DNA from: Colwellia sp. MB3u-45
GTDB taxonomy: Bacteria; Pseudomonadota; Gammaproteobacteria; Enterobacterales; Alteromonadaceae
Assembly: GCF_014077005.1 (NCBI RefSeq)
Contig: NZ_JACGVC010000035.1
Coordinates: 27,918-91,917 of the forward strand
Direction: 5' to 3'
Length of the DNA: 64,000 bases
Shown one piece after another: positions 27,096-36,637 of this stretch (its first letter is position 1; every line of letters begins with the position of its first letter). The position numbers were made by a program, and so were the translations under genes. The notes under the pieces are model-generated. The model ran no database searches. It was given only the letters and a program-made list of their open reading frames with translations, and had not been told where the DNA came from.

Positions 27096-30008
27096 TTAGT
27101 TGCTGACCACAATTAAACGTACCGCTTCAAATTGAATTTTGGCTTTTTCAATATATTCAGCCAAAGCCTTTTTTTGCATAAGAATAAAGTCAATTTCTTG
27201 CTGACGCACACTTGGGTTGATCGCTTTTAGCGCGGTTAAGCGTTGATGCTCTTCATCCATAGCTAGGTGCATAGCTTTCAGCGCTTTTTGTTGAATCGAA
27301 TCAACTTGCTGCTCGGCATGGTCTTCTGCTTTGGCGACTAACGGAGCCACTTGGCTTCTAAGTGCCTTAACTAACTGCAATGCCACTTGCTTTTTAACCG
27401 GTGATAATTGTTGATCTAATACGGTTTCGCTAACTTTATCAGCAAGGTTATTGCCATTTTTGTCGACTAATATACGAATAGGTGTAGTGGGTAAATAACG
27501 CCCTAGTTGTAAATTGCTCGGTGCGATGGCGGCTAAGGTAAATATGCACTCTAAGAAAAATGTGCCGGTAGGTAGTGCGGGATTTTTCAAAACACCAATA
27601 CTAGCGTTACCAATTTCATCACAAAGTACCAGTTCCATCGCGCCGCGCACCATAGGATGATCCCAAGTGATCAGCTGATAATTTTCAACCGCTAAGGCGG
27701 TGTCACGATTAAAGGTAATGGTGGTACCGTCTTCTGGTAAGCACGGAAAGTTGGCACATAACATATGCTCAGAAGGCTGCAGGGCAATGGCGTTATCGGC
27801 TTTATCATCTTGTTGAATACCAAAAACGTCTAGCAGCTGAAACATAAATTGTGGCAAATGAATTTGCTGATCTAATTTTGCTATTTTCTTCACTAAAGCA
27901 TGCGCTTTACCTTGGCCAGAAGAATGTAACTCAAGCAGTTTATCACGACCGGTTTCTAAATCTTGTTTGATGGTCAGATGCTTTTCATGGCTTTGCTCAA
28001 TCAAGTTTTGTGCTTCGCTAGAGTCCCAGTTGGCACTAAGTGCAAGCTCAAATAAGCTTTCACCAAAAGCTTTAAACACCGAGTGACCAGTAATGCAGGT
28101 ATGTTCAAAAGCGTTCAACGCTTGTGTATACCAATTAAACAGTAAGCTCTGCGCTGACTCTTCAAAGTATGGCACATGGATACGAATAATTTCTGTTTGA
28201 CCGATACGGTCTAAACGCCCGATACGTTGTTCAAGTAAATCAGGGTTAAGCGGTAAATCAAATAACACTAAATGATGAGCAAATTGGAAGTTACGTCCTT
28301 CACTACCAATTTCAGAACACAGTAGCACTTGGGCGCTATCTTCATCTTGAGCAAAATAAGCGGCCGCACGATCGCGTTCAAAAATACTTAAGCCTTGATG
28401 AAATACTGCTGCACGCATACCTTCTTTAACACGTAAGGCGTTTTCCAAGTCGATTGCTGTTTGCGCATGTGCACAAATCACCACCACTTTTTCTTTTTTC
28501 AATGACTGTAATAGCGCAATTAAATAGTCAACACGTGGGTCAATATCAACCCAGTCTTCATGGCTATCTAAGCTGAACAATATTTCGGGCGTAAACAAGA
28601 GTTTTGCTTGTGCTTGCGACTTTAAATCTTCAGTTGTGCCCGACAATAATAGTTCATTGATCGAGTCTTGATAGGCTTCTGGCATCACCAGTGGCGTGGC
28701 ATGTAATTCACGACCCGGAAAGCCTTTAATGGTGTTGCGACTATTACGAAATAATATACGGCCAGTGCCATGACGGTCTAAAAGCTGGTCAAGAATGTGC
28801 TGGCGAGCATTTTTTTTAGCGGCTTCTTCCAGATGATTTATCGCTGCGATATGTGCGCTAACGTCAGCTTCGTGCAATAAGTTGGTCAAGGTGGTTATTT
28901 GTTCAGTCGCTAATGGCTCATCGGTAACCAAAGTATTGGCCGCATTGGCGACTTCGGTATAATGCAGCTCTTCTTCGGTGAATTTTTGATAGTCGAAAAA
29001 GCGATCAGGATCAAGCAAACGCAAACGGGCAAAGTGACCTTCATGGCCTAATTGATCGGGTGTTGCTGTTAACAATAAAACCCCAGGAATAGTTTGCGCT
29101 AACTGTTCAATACATTGGTACTCAATGCTGACATTATCTTGCTGCCAGTTTAAATGGTGCGCCTCATCAACCACCATCAAGTCCCATTCTTCATCCATAA
29201 TAGCTTCATACCAACGTGGGTTTTTGGTAATAAAACCAAGATTGACCAGCACCAGTTGTTCAGAACTAAAGGGATTTTCCTCTTCGCTGTTAGCGGTGAT
29301 TTCTTCACAGCGACTTTCATCAAAAATACTAAACGACAAATTAAAGCGGCGTAACATTTCAACCAACCATTGATGCATCAATGATTCTGGTACTATGATC
29401 AGCACACGTTTAGCGCGCCCTGTGACCAATTGTTGATGAATAATTAAACCCGCTTCGATGGTTTTACCTAAGCCTACTTCATCGGCTAATAAAACCCGTG
29501 GCGCAAAACGACTACCGACTTCTTCGGCAATATATAATTGGTGTGGGATCAAGCTCACACGGCCACCGCTAAGGCCGGTTAAATCAGATTGTTGTTGGCT
29601 AAATTGATGCTGTAAGCAATCTTTGCGTAAGCGAAACCAATCTAGGCGATCAATTTGGCCGTTCAGTAGGCGGTCATGAGGTTTATTGAATTTAATGAAA
29701 TGATCAATCATCATTTCTTTTAACGAGCAGGCTTCACCTGTGTCTTGTCGAGTACCAAAATAAGTCAGTAAGTTTTTGTCTTCTTGAGAAGATTCGACAT
29801 TAAGTGACCAGCCTTCATGGCTCGGAATACTATCGCCAGTATTAAAAATTACTCGCGTTAGAGGGGCATTATCTATGGCGTATTGTCTTGCATCCCCTGT
29901 AGCCGTAAACACGATAGTAACAAAACGACCTTCGACCGCGGTAACCGTACCTAGTCCTTGATCTGACTCACTATCACTAATCCAGCGTTGTCCAGGGTAA
30001 AATGACAT
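27096..30008 (-). CDS. rapA: RNA polymerase-associated ATPase RapA (Swi2/Snf2 family)
   Basis: The protein has 970 residues from the ATG at 30008, giving MSFYPGQRWISD to match E. coli RapA (968 aa, MPFTLGQRWISD), with TTGGAG nine bases upstream. The longer frame back to 30095 has no such support. RapA binds core RNA polymerase and promotes recycling after transcription. The N-terminal Tudor-like region, Walker A ADEVGLGKT, DEAH box VVDEAHH, and helicase C motifs (SEIGSEGRNFQ, EQRIGRLDRIGQ) are all present. rluA follows by 144 bp. Confidence 0.96.
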   Translation of the reverse strand: MSFYPGQRWISDSESDQGLGTVTAVEGRFVTIVFTATGDARQYAIDNAPLTRVIFNTGDSIPSHEGWSLNVESSQEDKNLLTYFGTRQDTGEACSLKEMMIDHFIKFNKPHDRLLNGQIDRLDWFRLRKDCLQHQFSQQQSDLTGLSGGRVSLIPHQLYIAEEVGSRFAPRVLLADEVGLGKTIEAGLIIHQQLVTGRAKRVLIIVPESLMHQWLVEMLRRFNLSFSIFDESRCEEITANSEEENPFSSEQLVLVNLGFITKNPRWYEAIMDEEWDLMVVDEAHHLNWQQDNVSIEYQCIEQLAQTIPGVLLLTATPDQLGHEGHFARLRLLDPDRFFDYQKFTEEELHYTEVANAANTLVTDEPLATEQITTLTNLLHEADVSAHIAAINHLEEAAKKNARQHILDQLLDRHGTGRILFRNSRNTIKGFPGRELHATPLVMPEAYQDSINELLLSGTTEDLKSQAQAKLLFTPEILFSLDSHEDWVDIDPRVDYLIALLQSLKKEKVVVICAHAQTAIDLENALRVKEGMRAAVFHQGLSIFERDRAAAYFAQDEDSAQVLLCSEIGSEGRNFQFAHHLVLFDLPLNPDLLEQRIGRLDRIGQTEIIRIHVPYFEESAQSLLFNWYTQALNAFEHTCITGHSVFKAFGESLFELALSANWDSSEAQNLIEQSHEKHLTIKQDLETGRDKLLELHSSGQGKAHALVKKIAKLDQQIHLPQFMFQLLDVFGIQQDDKADNAIALQPSEHMLCANFPCLPEDGTTITFNRDTALAVENYQLITWDHPMVRGAMELVLCDEIGNASIGVLKNPALPTGTFFLECIFTLAAIAPSNLQLGRYLPTTPIRILVDKNGNNLADKVSETVLDQQLSPVKKQVALQLVKALRSQVAPLVAKAEDHAEQQVDSIQQKALKAMHLAMDEEHQRLTALKAINPSVRQQEIDFILMQKKALAEYIEKAKIQFEAVRLIVVSN

Positions 30009-30469
30009 AGAAAAAAACTCCAACTCAATAACTCGCGCAAAAAATGCACGCCAAAAAAAGGGCGCTATAGTACCGTTAATCATAGAAGTGATCATTAAAT
30101 AAATCCGTAAAAGGGGACTTTTTTTGCTTTAAATTTATAGAATTGAGTTTTGTTTTTAGTAATAGAGTCTTTTCAGTCCAATAATGATGGATATGACTTA
30201 GCGCTTAACCCGTAACAAGCCCCTTGCTTGCGGGGAAGTAAGCTGTCAAAGTGGTTATAAGCTTAAATAGCATAAGCTTTATTAGGATTATCTTTATAGT
30301 GGCTTTTTATGACGGCTTTATATCATGGCTTTTTATGACGGTAACGCTATGGTAAAAAAGAACAAGTAATGACATTGTTTTGGTTAGATGAATTATCAAT
30401 TTTTTGGTTTCTAGCAGCAGTTTTAAGCAACAATACTGTGCAGCCTTCAACTTGGGAAAGGACTTTCAT
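30009..30469. other. Divergent gap between rapA and the PhoH gene
   Basis: No gene is supported in these 461 bp. A perfect 15-bp direct repeat, GGCTTTTTATGACGG, lies at 30301-30315 and 30327-30341. Promoters for both flanking genes should lie here but I could not place them securely. Confidence 0.5.
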
Positions 30470-31849
30470 ATGACAGCAAATAAAATTATTTATGTTTTAG
30501 ACACCAATATATTATTACACGAACCCTTCGCTTTCCTCTCTTTTAAAGAACATGATGTGGTGGTACCGATGACGGTACTAGAAGAATTAGATTCTATCAA
30601 AGACCGCCACAAAGATGTCAGTCGTGATGCGCGAGTAGCGATTAGAGCGCTTGAAGATACCTTAGTTAATGCCACGCCAGAACAAGTACTAGCAGGCGTT
30701 AAATTACCGCAAAACGATGACCTACACCCCAGTGGTTGTTTATCTATTTTCAACGATTATGCCTTAGGCGAGAGTAAGGTGAAATTGTCTTTTAATGAAA
30801 ATGACAATCGCATTATTAGTAGCGCGATTTATTTACAAGCCAAACATCCAGATAATAAAGTGGTGCTAGTCACCAAAGATATTAACATGCGCTTAAAGGC
30901 AAAAGGCGCTGGACTTGCTTTTGTTGAAGATTACCGCACGGATCAGCTCATTGATGATATTAAGTTTTTAACCAAAGGTTATCATCAATTTCCGGGTGAT
31001 TTCTGGCAACAGGTCCATGACTGTGAAAGTGAAACAGAGGGCCGTAATACCACGCACTATATCAAGCGTGATTTACTGCCTAATGGCTATATCAATGAAT
31101 ACCTGATTGACGAAGGCGAACACTTCGCAGGTAAAATTACCGGGTTGGACGATGAAAACTTAGCGATAACCGATTTGAGTCGTGAGCGTTTAATGGCAAA
31201 ACAAGCGTGGGGCATTCATCCAAAAAATATCTATCAGGGTATGGCAATGGATGCCTTGCTTGATCCCATGATTGATTTAGTCATTCTTACCGGCCCAGCC
31301 GGCTGTGGAAAAACTTTACTGGCCTTGGCAACCGCGCTAGAGCAAGTGATTGAGCGCGGGCTCTATGATAAAATTATTGTCACCCGCAGCACCCCTGAAA
31401 TCGCAGAGTCAATCGGCTTTTTACCCGGTACGGAAGAAGAAAAAATGGCACCTTGGTTAGCCGCCATCACCGACTCGTTAGAAGTGTTGCACAAACAAGA
31501 TGAAAATATGAATGGCAGTCTTAACTATATTATTGATAAAGCGAACATTCAGTTTAAATCAGTCAATTTTATGCGCGGTCGCAGCATTCAAAATACTTTG
31601 GTGCTACTTGATGAATGTCAAAACCTCACGGCTTCACAATTGAAAACCATTATTACCCGTTGTGGTGAAGGCACAAAAATAGTGTGTTCAGGTAACTTAG
31701 CGCAAATAGATAGTAACTATTTAACCGCAGTAACCTCAGGTTTGACCTACATTGTTGAGCGTTTTAAAAATTTTCCAGGTAGCAGTAACATCAACTTAAA
31801 TGGTGTTGTGCGTAGTCGTTTAGCGTCATTTGCCGAAGAAAATCTATAA
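30470..31849 (+). CDS. PIN domain-PhoH ATPase fusion (YlaK/PhoH2-type)
   Basis: The protein has 459 residues from the ATG at 30470 (AAAGGA seven bases upstream); an in-frame start at 30404 adds 22 unsupported residues. The N-terminal PIN nuclease domain (residues about 5-150) starts YVLDTNILLHEP and has acidic residues at VLEELDSI, NDNRIISSA and TKDINMR. The C-terminal PhoH domain has Walker A LTGPAGCGKT and Walker B LVLLDECQNL. PIN-PhoH proteins are described as RNA helicase/ribonucleases. It is monocistronic, with a hairpin after it. Confidence 0.93.
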   Translation: MTANKIIYVLDTNILLHEPFAFLSFKEHDVVVPMTVLEELDSIKDRHKDVSRDARVAIRALEDTLVNATPEQVLAGVKLPQNDDLHPSGCLSIFNDYALGESKVKLSFNENDNRIISSAIYLQAKHPDNKVVLVTKDINMRLKAKGAGLAFVEDYRTDQLIDDIKFLTKGYHQFPGDFWQQVHDCESETEGRNTTHYIKRDLLPNGYINEYLIDEGEHFAGKITGLDDENLAITDLSRERLMAKQAWGIHPKNIYQGMAMDALLDPMIDLVILTGPAGCGKTLLALATALEQVIERGLYDKIIVTRSTPEIAESIGFLPGTEEEKMAPWLAAITDSLEVLHKQDENMNGSLNYIIDKANIQFKSVNFMRGRSIQNTLVLLDECQNLTASQLKTIITRCGEGTKIVCSGNLAQIDSNYLTAVTSGLTYIVERFKNFPGSSNINLNGVVRSRLASFAEENL

Positions 31850-31862
31850 AAATTTAGTGCGG

Positions 31863-31905
31863 CGGTGATATTATCCATTTGTTACAATATCACCGTTAAC
31901 CTTTT
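31863..31905 (+). terminator. Hairpin after the PhoH gene
   Basis: A perfect 10-bp stem CGGTGATATT / AATATCACCG (31863-31872 and 31886-31895) with a 13-base loop lies 14 bp after the stop. The T-run is weak (TTAACCTTTT), so it is only a probable terminator. Confidence 0.55.
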
Positions 31906-32020
31906 CAGTGCTGTCCTCAGTCAGTACTTTGATTTAATATTAGGTCATAAAGTTAAAGGTAACTTGCCGATGAGCTAAATTTTAGCGCACTTGCCTCTAT
32001 ATCATTATTAGGACTTGTTA

Positions 32021-35000
32021 GTGTTAGTAGAAAATTCAAAAGAGCAACTTCTTCAACGCTACAATAAATCAGTCATTGTGGTTTTTTCCAGCATCATGTT
32101 GCTGACTTTTATTATCTTCTTTTATAATTATAATCTCGCCCGCCAAGATTATCGAGACTATAAATTAGCTAAGCTGAGTGAATATAGTGTGCAGCTTAAT
32201 AATAAACTGACCGGTACGGTAGAAACCCTCGCGGGCATACGTGATTTAGCTGAATATTATTTGCGTTTTCCGGCAGAATTACCCAGTCAGTCGCCGTCTT
32301 TGCGACAAGAAGGTCAGTACTTTTACCTTGATAAAAATCGACAAAATTTAAGCACTAATCATCATATGATGAGCGGAAATATTACCGGCGTTGGTCGTAT
32401 TGACACTTTCAATCAATCCTTGCTGCATGAGCTAACGATGGCTAATGCTTTAACGCCGGCATTTGTTACTGCAAAAAAGTCAATCAAAGAAGCTAACTGG
32501 CTGTATTACATTTCAATGCAACGCTTTGTTAATTTATATCCTTGGGTACCCAGAAGTATCTGGCAATACAATGATCAAAGTTTAAGTAATGAGTTAATGC
32601 TGAAAATAAAAACCTCAGAGCACAAGGATGAAAAGCTTTGGGCGCGGCCTTATGTTGACTCGGCGAGTAAAGGTTTAAACACCATGCTAGGTATGGGAGT
32701 GTATTTAGACCATGAGATGAAAGGGGCGGTGCTCATTGATATGAATACGGCGGGCTTATATAACTATTTGCCTGAGGTAAGCGAAGTAGACCACGGCTAT
32801 ATTATTGTTGATAAGCAAAGTCATGTTTTGTTGCATAAAAATAACAGCAATCTTCCGCTAAATGCACAAACCGCTTTTAGTGACACTGCACCGTCGCAAT
32901 TAAATCAGTTCAGTTATCAATCGTTACTCAATATTATGCCAAGTGCTGAAATTGGTGATTGGGTTGTTCAGCAGCAGAAGTTGGTTATTAATGACTGGAT
33001 TTTATTGGAGTATCATCGCAAAGAAAGTTTCTATACTACGATTAATCAGCGTTTTTTGTCGATACTGATCAGTGTTTTTTTTGGCTTTTTAAGTTTATTA
33101 GTGGTGGTTTATTACGTTACCTATCGCTTATTTATCGGGCCCTCTAAAAAATTCATCAGGCATATTGAACATTGTTCAGCGGGTGATCCCGGTAAAATAA
33201 AACCTTCTGCCGAGTGGCGGCACTGGTTTAAAATTGTCGAAGATTTATTTGGCCAAAATCGCAGTTTAATGCAGCGTTTAAAGGATCAAAACATTGAGCT
33301 AGATTCGAGAGTAAAAGAAAAAACTCAAGCGTTATCACATAAAAGTGAGCAACATCAGCGTGACTATGCACTGTTACGCTCAGTGATGGATGCGATTCCA
33401 GACTACATTCTATTTAACGATCAACAAGGCGCTTTAATTGGCTGTAATCAGGCCGTTGAAAAACGGGTCTTACGAAAAGAAGTTGATATTTTAGGCGATC
33501 AAATTAATGATTTTATTGCGGCTGATATCAGCAAAAAAGTGGCGCAGAATATTAGTCAAAGTCAGCGAGGTCATTCATTTGTGGCGCATCATCAAACGGT
33601 GCCGACTGAGCATAATACCTATGAAATTTATCAAGCGCCGTTTTATGGGGTGTTTAATGAATTACTTGGCAGTATTATTTTAATTCGCGATGTGACTGAG
33701 CAATTTAAGATTAACCAAGCCCTGCAGCGCGCGAAAAATCAAGCTGAAGAAGCTAACCAAATTAAAAGCCAATTTTTGGCGAATATGAGTCATGAAATTC
33801 GTACGCCAATAAATGCCATGCAAGGGATGTTTTTTCTCTTACAACAAACGCGTTTAAATAAGGCTCAGGAGCAATATTTAGGTAATGCTCAAACCGCTTC
33901 AAATGCTTTGCTTTATTTAGTAAACGAATTGCTTGATTCGGCCAAGGTAGAGTCAGGAAATATGTCTGTACATAAAGAACTGACTGGACTGGAAAGTATT
34001 GTATCGCAAGCACTTAATCTTAATATTGGGGCACTCGTTGGCAAAGAGCTAAGTTTAAGTGTTGCCATTGATAGCCAAGTGCCATTAGATATTCATACTG
34101 ACACTATGCGTTTAGTGCAAGTGCTGAGTAATTTACTTAATAATGCGATTAAATTTACTGAGCGCGGCAAAGTTGCGCTTAGCGTGTCATTATCTTGCCC
34201 CACCACCGAACCGGTCGATGCAAAAAATATCGCCGTGTTATTTACCGTGAAAGATACCGGCATAGGTATAGAAAAATCAAAACAAACGGGCTTATTTGAA
34301 GCATTTAAACAAGCCGATGAGTCGATGACCCGAGTTTATGGTGGCACAGGGCTAGGGTTATCAATATGCCAACATATTGCGCATTTACTGGGTGGCAAAA
34401 TCACTATTGACAGTGTTTTAGGCCAGGGCGCTGAATTTACCTTAGCTTTACCTATGGACGCACCCAATATGCCGGTTTGCGATACCGGTTACTCTGCACA
34501 TTGCTTAACTAAGTTTCGACCGCAATTTTCGACCAGTACTGTGCTGAATTTAGCGGTAAATATACCCGAAAAATTACGACAGAACTTTACTGATATTGCG
34601 CAATCTGTGATAGACATCTCAAGTTTTTCAGCGCTAAAAACAGTTGATGCTAAAGCAGATAAAGTATTACTTATCGATAGTAGCAAGTATCCGCAAGATT
34701 TGTTGAAAAGTGAATTGGATATAATAAAGCAAGAGGTTGCTGTACTGGCGTTATGTCAGCCAATAGCCAGTGTTATTTCAGCTGAGCTACTTGAGCAATT
34801 AAACCGCAATAGTATTAATTACTTGTTGCTTGAAATGCCGTTATACCGAAATGTTATTGCTAAGTTGGCCGAGGAGCTTTGTCGGCTCTCATCACATGGC
34901 GCCATAATGGATAATAAAATGACGACTAACCGTCATGAGCTTGATGCGGTGCAACCAAAAGTAGGCAGCCTAGCTGGATTGAAAGTATTGTTAGTTGAAG

Positions 35001-35350
35001 ACAATCTGGTTAATCAATTGGTGGCGGTTAAATTATTGCAGTCCATGCAGGCGCAAGTGACTGTTGCACAAAATGGTCAAGAGGCGTTAGAAAAATTACC
35101 ACTGGAAAATATTGATATTGTTTTGATGGATATTCAAATGCCCATCATGGACGGATTAACCGCCACTAAGCATATTCGCGCTCAACCACAATATAACCGC
35201 TTACCCATTATCGCTATGACAGCTCACGCCCGTGAAGAAGACAAGCAGCAATGCTTAGCGGCGGGTATGAACTTGCATATTGCTAAGCCAATTAGCCTAA
35301 AGGTATTACGCGATAGTATTTTGTCGCAACTGGTCAAAACACTAACGTAA
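32021..35350 (+). CDS. Hybrid sensor histidine kinase with PAS and receiver domains
   Basis: The protein has 1109 residues from a GTG at 32021, seven bases after AGGA; the TTG at 32015 is too close to that site. Order: membrane helix (about 15-37), a long periplasmic sensor region (about 40-340), a second helix (about 345-368), a coiled linker, a PAS-like domain (about 450-565), HisKA with phospho-acceptor His 591 in NMSHEIRTP, HATPase (LLNNAIKF, DTGIGIEKS, GGTGLGLSI), a degenerate segment of about 130 residues, and a C-terminal receiver with Asp 1037 in VLMDIQMP. No HPt domain and no cognate response regulator is adjacent. The signal sensed is unknown. Confidence 0.93.
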   Translation: MLVENSKEQLLQRYNKSVIVVFSSIMLLTFIIFFYNYNLARQDYRDYKLAKLSEYSVQLNNKLTGTVETLAGIRDLAEYYLRFPAELPSQSPSLRQEGQYFYLDKNRQNLSTNHHMMSGNITGVGRIDTFNQSLLHELTMANALTPAFVTAKKSIKEANWLYYISMQRFVNLYPWVPRSIWQYNDQSLSNELMLKIKTSEHKDEKLWARPYVDSASKGLNTMLGMGVYLDHEMKGAVLIDMNTAGLYNYLPEVSEVDHGYIIVDKQSHVLLHKNNSNLPLNAQTAFSDTAPSQLNQFSYQSLLNIMPSAEIGDWVVQQQKLVINDWILLEYHRKESFYTTINQRFLSILISVFFGFLSLLVVVYYVTYRLFIGPSKKFIRHIEHCSAGDPGKIKPSAEWRHWFKIVEDLFGQNRSLMQRLKDQNIELDSRVKEKTQALSHKSEQHQRDYALLRSVMDAIPDYILFNDQQGALIGCNQAVEKRVLRKEVDILGDQINDFIAADISKKVAQNISQSQRGHSFVAHHQTVPTEHNTYEIYQAPFYGVFNELLGSIILIRDVTEQFKINQALQRAKNQAEEANQIKSQFLANMSHEIRTPINAMQGMFFLLQQTRLNKAQEQYLGNAQTASNALLYLVNELLDSAKVESGNMSVHKELTGLESIVSQALNLNIGALVGKELSLSVAIDSQVPLDIHTDTMRLVQVLSNLLNNAIKFTERGKVALSVSLSCPTTEPVDAKNIAVLFTVKDTGIGIEKSKQTGLFEAFKQADESMTRVYGGTGLGLSICQHIAHLLGGKITIDSVLGQGAEFTLALPMDAPNMPVCDTGYSAHCLTKFRPQFSTSTVLNLAVNIPEKLRQNFTDIAQSVIDISSFSALKTVDAKADKVLLIDSSKYPQDLLKSELDIIKQEVAVLALCQPIASVISAELLEQLNRNSINYLLLEMPLYRNVIAKLAEELCRLSSHGAIMDNKMTTNRHELDAVQPKVGSLAGLKVLLVEDNLVNQLVAVKLLQSMQAQVTVAQNGQEALEKLPLENIDIVLMDIQMPIMDGLTATKHIRAQPQYNRLPIIAMTAHAREEDKQQCLAAGMNLHIAKPISLKVLRDSILSQLVKTLT

Positions 35351-35361
35351 TTGCGCTGATA

Positions 35362-36321
35362 TTAAGTGCTAGGGTCGGCAAAAAAAGCTTCGGCATAATA
35401 GCGGCCATTGCGTATGGCAAACTCAGCACTTGCTGATAATTCTCCAATGCGCATCATTGCTGGGCCAGTGGGCTCAGCTAAAATGTAGTCTAGGCCATCG
35501 ATAGTGATGGTGAGTTCATCGCCTTCGCTTGGGATATTTATCGCGAGTAGGGCATGATTATCGATAAAAACCAACTGCATTTTTATACGTGGCATTAGCG
35601 CTCTAAAAATAGCAGCGGTCAGGGTTACTTTACTGTCACAATCACCTTGGTTTTGCCACAGTATTTGCAGCGGCGGATTAAACCCCGCGCCGGTTGATGT
35701 GACCCTCGACTCTAACGTAGCATAAGGAATACTTTGGATAAATCCGAGCACATAATTACTGACCTTTCTGACACTTTCCTCACCAACACGGTCTAAAATA
35801 AGGCCTTTTAGTACGGATAGATCAGTAAATGACTCTTGTGCGAAGCGAACATGGTCGGGCTTAATGGCTAAGCTGTTATCATAAGTAACAAATTGAGTAT
35901 AATAGTTACGGGTTAAATGCTCATTCATAAAGTCTTGTTCAAGTTGCGCTATGCTTAGATACGCTTGGTCAAGTGCTGTTTTATTTTCACTGTTGAGTTC
36001 CATTTGTAAATTATTACCACGACCTAAAAATGTCACTTTTACATCAGTGATAGGGTGTTGTGTCAGTTGTTTTCTCATTTGCTGATCAACGTATTTGCTA
36101 GCGTGGTTGGCTTTATAACTTTTAAAGTTTCTAAAGCGATCAAATAAAGCCACTTTATCAATAGCAAAACTTAACGCTTGTGGTTGCTGAGCTTGGTCTA
36201 GCCATTGGTAGTTAAATTGTACATGCCCATCGGTTGTTGTTTTATTAAAATCAAGCTGCTTTGCCGACGTCATAGTCGCAAAGCATAATATTAAAATAAC
36301 TACTGCCCCAAATAATCTCAC
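35362..36321 (-). CDS. Secreted transglutaminase-like protein
   Basis: This protein of about 319 residues has a cleavable signal peptide (LFGAVVILILCFATMTSAKQ) and a C-terminal region with a papain-like triad pattern: Cys in QGDCDSKVTLTA, His in FIDNHALLAIN, and an acidic residue in YILAEPTGPA. The transglutaminase-like fold is inferred; substrate and reaction (protease, amidase or inactive) are unknown. Two GTG codons lie in tandem; the one at 36321 is better spaced from AAAGG than 36324. It is convergent with the histidine kinase gene, 11 bp apart. Confidence 0.7.
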   Translation of the reverse strand: MRLFGAVVILILCFATMTSAKQLDFNKTTTDGHVQFNYQWLDQAQQPQALSFAIDKVALFDRFRNFKSYKANHASKYVDQQMRKQLTQHPITDVKVTFLGRGNNLQMELNSENKTALDQAYLSIAQLEQDFMNEHLTRNYYTQFVTYDNSLAIKPDHVRFAQESFTDLSVLKGLILDRVGEESVRKVSNYVLGFIQSIPYATLESRVTSTGAGFNPPLQILWQNQGDCDSKVTLTAAIFRALMPRIKMQLVFIDNHALLAINIPSEGDELTITIDGLDYILAEPTGPAMMRIGELSASAEFAIRNGRYYAEAFFADPST

Positions 36322-36355
36322 CACTCACCTTTATCGCTAAATATTAACGCCTCAA

Positions 36356-36520
36356 GCTTATACCAATTTCACTAACTTTGTGAGCATTTTTGCTGGTTAA
36401 CATAAGCCACTATTTTGTTGTTTATTTAATAATTATAACAAGCAGTTATTAAGAAAATCCTTGGTATTTAGTCATTGTTACTGGCTATAAAGTCGTTGTT
36501 CTAAGCAATGAAAAGGCTAT
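36356..36520. repeat. MITE-like element, degenerate copy 3
   Basis: It begins AGCTTATACCAATTTCACTAA, matching the reverse-complemented right end of the 14835-15000 element, and continues through TTTATTTAATAATTATAACAAG and CAGTTATTAA. The second half has drifted, although CTGGCTATAAAGT still aligns with CTGCGTATAAAGT. It lies in the gap between the transglutaminase-like gene and the acyl-CoA dehydrogenase. A possible promoter for the latter (TTTACT, 16 bp, TATATT at 36561-36588) lies just downstream. Confidence 0.65.
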
Positions 36521-36637
36521 GAGGTTGATTTTTAATGACCGACGAATTTATCATTTTACTTTTACTTTTACTGTCTTTGCTATATATTCAAACGAGTGTT
36601 TTAATTAATTGTTTAAATTACCTGTTTGGAGAATGTG

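Noticed and set aside
30404..30469. Upstream extension of the PhoH gene by 22 residues
   Set aside because: The ATG at 30470 has AAAGGA well placed, and the PIN domain starts immediately after it; the extension has no support.
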